Assembly: GCA_948146395.1 (NCBI GenBank)
Contig: OX411543.1
Coordinates: 50,010,517-50,074,516, forward strand
Origin: Fragum whitleyi
Taxonomy: Eukaryota > Mollusca > Bivalvia > Cardiida > Cardiidae
Length of the DNA stretch: 64,000 nucleotides
Direction of reading: 5' to 3'
Shown: piece by piece, positions 58,199 to 64,000 of the stretch
Position numbering within the stretch: the stretch's first letter is position 1
Layout: each line of letters begins with the position of its first letter
Notes under the pieces: model-generated
The model's database searches: none
Told to the model about the DNA's origin: nothing
Seen by the model: only the letters and a program-made list of their open reading frames with translations
Translations under genes and position numbers: made by a program

Positions 58199-59277
58199 AA
58201 GAGGCCCAAGAGGGCCTGTATCGCTCCACTGGCTTTAAAATCTTTAGACTTTCATTAAATAAAGCTTACTTTAAATGAAAACATTAACACCAAGAAATCT
58301 CCTTAGACCTATTTAATAATGATTAACTGGTTCTGGTCCATATTGCACCAAAATACTCAATCACAATGAACCTGCAACCCTTTACCCATCTTATTAAAAC
58401 ATAAGGTTCAGAAGATGTCGTTCAAAGATTTCCGGCTGAAAATAGGCCCTGCCTGCCACGCCCCTATTTATGGATTAATCAAAATTTCCTGAACAATTTT
58501 AAGTAAATAGTCACACAAGAAACATTCTGGTAAAGTTTCATTAAAATTGGCTGAGTGGTTCCGCAGGAGATATCGTTCAAAGATTTTGGCCTAAAAATAA
58601 GCCCTCCCCCCCCTGCCACACCCAAATTTATGGGCCAATGAAAATTTAGCAAATAATTTTTGAAAAGAGACACTCAAGGAACATCCTGGTACAGTTTCAT
58701 TGAAATCAGCCAAGTGGTTCAGAAGAAAATGTCATTCAAAGATTTCGGCCTCAAAATAGGCCCCACCCTGCCACTCCCATAATTAAGGACTAATCAAAAT
58801 TTCTTGAAAAATTTAAGTAAAGGGTCAACCAAGGAACAGTCTGTTAAAGTTTCATTGAAATCGGCCCAGTGGTTCAGGAGGAGATGTCATTCAAAGAGTT
58901 CGGGCTCAAAATCAGCCCCGTCCTGCCACACCCATATTTTGGGGCCAATCAAAATTCTTTGAACAATTTATGTGAAGGGTCACCCAAGGAACATCCATGC
59001 CAAGTTTCATTGAAATCAGCCCAATGGTTTGGGAAGAGATTTTTAAAGTTTTCTAAGTGAAAAAATGCCATGCCCCACCACGCCCATATTTGGGGGCCAA
59101 TCAAAATTCTTTGAACAATTTAAGAAGAGGGCTACCCAAGGATCATTTCTACCAAGTTTGGTTAAAATCCGCCCAATGGTTTAGGAGGAGAAGATGTTTA
59201 AAGAAAAATTTACGCAAGGACGGGCGCACGCACACATGACGGACACTCCTCCATGACAATAGCTCTGGAGCTAAAAA
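58199..59277 (-). mobile_element. Family B element nested in family A core
   Basis: The tail AACAAGAGGCCCAAGAGGGC with CGCTCCACTGGC is at 58199. A shortened head (GACAATAGCTCTGGAGCTAA), having lost part of the hairpin, is at 59257-59277. Five core units contain TCAAAGATTTCGGCCTCAAA and TTCATTGAAATCGGCCCAGT. Host A sequence is continuous across it (GAAGGGTAAA | TGAAAATCC). Confidence 0.8.
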
Positions 59278-59787
59278 TGAAAATCCTCAAAAATCTTCTT
59301 CTTTGAAACCAGAAGGCAGACAGCTTTCTTATTTGGTATGTAGCATCATCAAGTAGACCTCTATCAAGTTTGTTCATATCAAGACCCTAGGATCATATTT
59401 GGGCTCCACCCCGGCACAACCCTTTTTACATAGAATCAAAGAGCAAAAATCTTTTAAAATCTTCTTTAATCGAAACCAGAGGGCACACTGCTTTCTTTTT
59501 TGGTATGAAGCATCATCTAGGAGGCCCCTACCAAGTTTGTTCATATCAAGACCCTTGGATCATATTTGGGCTCTACGTGGGCGCATCCCTTTCAGCTCAT
59601 CCGAGCACGTAGTGTGAAAAAAGGAAAACCTTCAAAAATCTTCTCTGAAACCAGTAGGCAGACAGCTTTCATATTTTGTATGTAGCATCATCTTATGGAC
59701 CTCTTTCAAGTTTGGTCATATCAAGACCCTGGGGTCACATTTGGGGCCCAGCAAGGTGCATCCCTTTTTACATAGAATCAAAGAGAA

Positions 59788-60061
59788 ACAAGAGCCATGT
59801 CGGACATGGCCATCCCCCGCTGAGAAAGCTTGATAGTAAACTGAAGCCTAATAGATTAATGGTTCTACTTTAAAAAATTAAGCCCCTACAAAATCTAAGA
59901 CTTTAAAATAACAAAGGGCAATAACTCCAAAATTATGCAAGCCATTGTTATAGTTCTTGTGCACTGCACTTCTCTTCCATGAGATCTATCCTCCCAAAAA
60001 GTTTCAAGTTGATAGCTTTAATAATTTAGGAGATATGCTCCGGACAAAATCTAAGTCTTAA
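59788..60061 (-). mobile_element. Family I tail and one core unit, inverted
   Basis: AACAAGAGCCATGTCGGACA with TGGCCATCCCCCGCTG is the inverted I terminus (hairpin GCCATGTCCGACATGGC then TCTTGTT). One core unit follows (AAAGGGCAATAACTCCAAAA; GGAGATATGCTCCGG). Confidence 0.72.
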
Positions 60062-61488
60062 CAAGAGGGCCTTTGGCCCTGGGTCGCTAACCTGAGAAAA
60101 AAACTTCATTACCTAGGTATATCCATGCAACCACAGAAAAAGATATTTTCACTTATTCAATCAGATAACATTTGAAATAATCATTCCCCCCCCCCCCTCT
60201 GCTCCTCCTCTGGACATTATTTATTTAAAGCTTTTTCCATAAAAGGTATGTGATCAGCTAATCTATGCCAGATATACAGGCTGAGTCTGAGACTTTTAAA
60301 GTTTTCTTTAATGAGTTGATCAATCCATGTCAAATATAAAGGCTGTAGGGATTCAAAATTCTCAACAAAGCACTCCCCCCTCCCCCAAGATGCTGTGCAC
60401 CTGGTGAATCTACAGTTATGATTTTAGCTAATTCAATATATGTCCATATGCTGATCATCCATACCAATTTTCAAGTCTGTAGGACTCCTGCCTCATTAGA
60501 AGAAGTTTAAAGATTTCAAAAATGATCCAAAGTACTACCCCCTCCACAAGACACTCAGCACCTGGTGACCCTACAGTCATGATTTTAGCTAGTATTAATG
60601 ACAATATATTGATCACCCATGACAATTTTCAAGCCTGTAGGGTTCCTGATCCAGGAGAAGAATAAGGTTAAAGATTTCAAAATTGATCCAAAGTACTACC
60701 CCCTGCCCCCTAATGCTCCGCATCTGGTGGCCCTACATTCATGATTTTAGCTATTTTATTTTAGATCCATATGCTTATCATCCATGCCAATATTGAAGTC
60801 TGTAGGGCTCCTGGTTCATTAGAATATGAAGATTAAAGATTACAAAATTTTCACAAAACTACTACCCCCTCCCCCTGGTGCTACGCACCTGGGGCATTTA
60901 CAGTCATAATTTTAGCTGTTTTTATTAAGGTCTATGAGCTGATCCTCCATGCCAATTTTAAGGTCTGTAGGGTATGTGGTTCATCAGTAGAAGAAGGTTA
61001 AAGATTACAAAATTTTCACAAAAGTACTACCCTCTCCCCCTTGGTGCTCCGCACCTGGTGAATCTACAGTCATGATTTTAGCTATTTTTACAAAGGTCCA
61101 TATGCTGATCATCCATGACAATATTCAAATCTGTAGGACTCCTGGTTCAGAAGAAGAAAAAGGTTAAAGATTACAAAATTTTCATCAAAGTACTACCCCC
61201 TCCCCCTTGGTGCTCCGCCCCTGGTGGCCCTATAAATAAGATTTTAGCTAATTATATTCAGGTCTATGAGCTGATCCTCCATGCCAATTTTCAAGTCTGT
61301 AGGGCTTGTGGTTGAGAAGAAGAAGAAGGTTAAAGATTACAAAATTTTCATCAAAGTACTACCCTCTCCCCCCTGGTGCTACGCACCTGGTGAATCTACA
61401 GTCATGATTTTAGGTATTTTTATAAAGGTCCATATGCTGATCATCCATGCCAATATTCAAATCTGTAGGTCTCCTGGTTCAGAAGAAG
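60062..61488 (-). mobile_element. Family A tail and 165-bp core, first copy of a 1.43-kb duplication
   Basis: The tail ACAAGAGGGCCTTTGGCCCT with CGCTAACCTGAG is at 60062. About eight core units of the 164-bp A type follow. The same tail and the following sequence restart at 61489, offset about 1.43 kb. Confidence 0.78.
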
Positions 61489-63219
61489 AACAAGAGGGCC
61501 GTTGGCCCTGGGTCGCTCACCTGAGAAAAAAGCTTCATTAGCTAGGTATGTCCATGCAATCACAGAAAAAGAGATTTTCACTTATTCAATCAGACAACAT
61601 TTGAAATAATCATTCCCCCCCCCCTCTGCTCCTCCCCTGGACATTATTTATTTAAGCTTTTTCCATAAAAGGTCTGTGATCAGCTAATCTATGCCAGATA
61701 TACAGGCTGAGTCTGAGACTTTTAAAGTTTTCTTTAATGAGTTGATCAATCCATGTCAAATATAAAGGCTGTAGGGATTCAAAATTCTCAACAAAGCACT
61801 CCCCCCTCCCCCAAGATGCTCTGCACCTGGTGAATCTACAGTCATGATTTTAGCTAATTCAATATATGTCCATATGCTGATCATCCATACCAATTTTCAA
61901 GTCTGTAGGACTCCTGCCTCATTAGAAGAAGTTTAAAGATTTCAAAAATGATCCAAAGTACTACCCCCTCCCCAAGACACTCAGCACCTGGTGACCCTAC
62001 AGTCATGATTTTAGCTAGTATTAATGACAATATATTGATCACCCATGACAATTTTCAAGCCTGTAGGGTTCCTGATCCAGGAGAAGAATAAGGTTAAAGA
62101 TTTCAAAATTGATCCAAAGTACTACCCCCTGCCCCCTAATGCTCCGCATCTGGTGGCCCTACATTCATGATTTTAGCTATTTTATTTTAGATCCATATGC
62201 TTATCATCCATGCCAAAATTGAAGTCTGTAGGGCTCCTGGTTCATTAGAATATGAAGATTAAAGATTACAAAGTTTTCTCAAAAGTACTACCCTCTCCCC
62301 CCTGGTGCTACGCACCTGGTGAATCTACAGTCATGATTTTTGGTATTTTGATAAAGGTCCATATGCTGATCATCCATGCCAATATTCAAATCTGTAGGTC
62401 TCCTGGTTTAGAAGATTTGAATTTGATTTGAATTGGGGTTTTACGTCGCTTTCAACAATCTCTCAGTTATATCCCGACGACTGGAGCACCTAACGATGGA
62501 TTCCTGGTATTTCTCACACCAGTACTACCACCACATCCCTTTCCTAGCCTCCAGTTGCTATTCCACATAGGTTTACGATTATCTACCCATTTGTGGAAGA
62601 CAAACTGGTTTAGAAGAAGAAAAAGGTTAAAGATTACAAAAATTTCATCAAAGTACTACCCCCTCCGCCCTGGTGCTCCGCACCTGGTGGCTCTACAGAT
62701 ATGATTTTAGCTATTTTTATTAAGGTCTATGAGGTGATGATACATGCAAAATTTTAAGGCTGTAGGCCTTCATGATCAGAAGAAGAAGAAGGTTAAAGAT
62801 TACAAAATTTATCCAAAGTACTACCCCCTCCCCCCTGGTGCTTGGCACCTGGTGGCCCAACAGATATGATTTTAGCTATTTTTATTAAGGTCTATGAGCT
62901 GATCATCCATGCCAAATTTTAAGGCTGTAGGGCTGCTGGTTCAGAAGGAGAAGAATTTTACAGATTTTCTTAAATTTTTAACTTTGGTTGCCATAGCAAC
63001 CAGAGTTTTTCACCGATTTCAATTCTTTTAGCAATTTTTAAAGGGGACCACCTAAGGAACATTTCTGCCAAGTTTGGAAAAAATTGGCCTAGTAGTTTAG
63101 GAGGAGATGTCGTTTAAAGAAATTGTTGACGGACGACGAACGACAGACGACGCATGTACGCCGGACAAAAGGTGATCACAATAGCTCACTTGAGCACGTT
63201 GTGCTCAGGTGAGCTAAAA
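61489..63219 (-). mobile_element. Family A element, 165-bp core, second copy, with SINE
   Basis: The tail GAACAAGAGGGCCGTTGGCC with CGCTCACCTGAG is at 61489; the head GCTCACTTGAGCACGTTGTG, ending AGCTAAAAA, is at 63184-63219. A SINE lies at 62416-62604. The head-proximal part holds GTTGCCATAGCAACCAGAGT, as in the other 164-bp-core copies. Confidence 0.8.
62416..62604 (-). mobile_element. tRNA-SINE, 5'-truncated, with 13-bp TSD
   Basis: Same family as 6921-7200 (GGAGCACCTAACGATGGATT; GATTATCTACCCATTTGTGG), lacking the tRNA head. The duplication CTGGTTTAGAAGA is exact at 62403-62415 and 62605-62617. Removing it restores a core unit. Confidence 0.9.
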
Positions 63220-64000
63220 AGGTTAAAGATTACAAAATTTTCATCAAAGTACTACCCCCCTCCCCCCTGGTGCTCCGCACCTGGTGGCTCTACAGATAAG
63301 ATTTTAGCTATTTTTATTAAGGTCTAAGAGGTGATGATACATGCAAAATTTTAAGGCTATAGGCCTTCATGATCAGAAGAAGAAGAAGGTTAAAGATTAC
63401 AAAATTTACCCAAAGTACTACACCCTCCCCACTGGTGCTCCACACCTGGTGGCCCAACAGATATGATTTTAGCTATTTTTATTAAGGTCTATGAGCTGAT
63501 CATCCATGCCAAATTTCAAGGCTGTAGGGCTGCTGGTTCAGAAGAAGAAGAATTTTACAGATTTTCTTAAATTTTTAACTTTGGTTGCCATAGCAACCAG
63601 AGTTTTTCAACGATTTTAATTCTTTTAGCAATTTTTAATGGGACCACCAACGGAACATTTCTGCCAAGTTTGGAAAAAATTGGCCTAGTAGTTTAGGAGG
63701 AGATGTCGTTTAAAGAAATTGTTGACGGACGACGAACGACAGACGACGCATGGACGCCGGACAAAAGGAGATCACAATAGCTCACTTGAGCACGTTGTGC
63801 TCAGGTGAGCTAAAAAGGTTAAAGATTACAAAATTTTCATCAAAGTACTACCCCCCTCCCCATGGTGCTCCGCACCTGGTGGCTCTACAGATAAGATTTT
63901 AGCTATTTTTATTAAGGTCTATGAGGTGATCATACATGCAAAATTTTAAGGCTGTAGGCCTTCATGATCAGAAGAAGAAGGTTAAAGATTACAAAATTTA
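63220..64000 (-). repeat. 596-bp higher-order tandem carrying A heads, truncated at window edge
   Basis: After the head at 63219, the sequence GGTTAAAGATTACAAAATTT restarts, runs through two core units and a full head-proximal region, and reaches another head at 63780-63816. It then restarts again to the window end. Head-to-head spacing is 596 bp (63184 to 63780). Confidence 0.8.

Larger units (their letters stand above)
57018..59787 (+). mobile_element. Family A element, 175-bp core, twice interrupted
   Basis: The head TTTTTAGCTCACCTGAGCAC at 57018 is followed by units with ACCTCTACCAAGTTTGTTCA and GACCCTGGGGTCATATTTGG. A 540-bp unrelated segment (57446-57985) and a family B element (58199-59277) interrupt it. 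No tail; it is cut at 59787 by a family I fragment. Confidence 0.72.

Overview
The window is animal nuclear DNA, most likely from a bivalve mollusc and possibly a venerid-type clam. This rests on spliced GT-AG exons, no bacterial gene organisation, AT-rich sequence, tRNA-derived SINEs, and very dense repeats of a kind typical of bivalve genomes. Typical ends are a head TTTTTAGCTCACCTGAGCA and a tail GGGCC-n-GGCCCTCTTGTTT around tandem cores. The species call is an inference from repeat style.

Only one host gene is supported. Seven + strand exons (3623-28113) join in frame to 606 nt, or 201 codons plus stop. They encode the C-terminal half of DAP3/MRPS29, the P-loop GTPase-like protein of the small mitochondrial ribosomal subunit. 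The 5' exons, including the P-loop, lie upstream of the window. A poly(A) signal near 28590 closes the gene. Its introns (0.9 to 9.8 kb) are packed with mobile elements.

The rest, about 28.6 kb to the right edge plus most intron sequence, is an accumulation of non-autonomous elements, many nested. At least eight families share one architecture: (1) a T-rich 5' end followed at once by a hairpin head; (2) a GTCCGTC-like simple stretch; (3) a core of 2 to about 17 tandem units of roughly 140-178 bp; (4) a subterminal inverted copy of the head; (5) a GC-rich hairpin; (6) a terminus CTCTTGTTT or, in some families, CTAGTT. This asymmetric inverted-repeat plus 3' hairpin plan matches Helitron2/Helentron-type rolling-circle elements. 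No Rep-helicase ORF is present. I name the families by head: A (GCTCACCTGAGC), B (GCTCCACTGGC), C (ATGCCCCCG), D (ATACTCCCGAAGGG), E (ATGCTCCACAAGGGG), F (GCTCGACTATTC), G (AGTCCCCCACCGG), H (GCTCGCCCGGGAC), L (GCTAGGCTG), M (CTGACCGAAGGTCAG). Core-only or tail-only families are I, J, K, N, P, Q, R, S, U.

Layout: 1-3.6 kb, H and A elements. 3.6-28.1 kb, DAP3 exons separated by A, E, M, D, C and B/A elements, SINEs and foldback MITEs. 28.1-29.1 kb, 3' UTR and flank. 29.1-36.1 kb, A, N, I, B/J and F arrays. 36.1-39.5 kb, a CpG-richer, less repetitive patch holding a TIR transposon split by a G element. 39.5-47.5 kb, A, N, P, Q, R layers. 47.5-54.8 kb, A, M, S, U layers and a SINE. 54.8-60 kb, B elements nested in Q and A cores. 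60-64 kb, a head-bearing tandem amplification of the 165-bp A core running off the right edge.

The strongest observations are the matched head/tail families, a short GAAACTT-type motif shared by otherwise unrelated cores of near-nucleosomal unit length, mosaic elements that combine parts of two families, and a 596-bp higher-order tandem that carries an element end in each unit.
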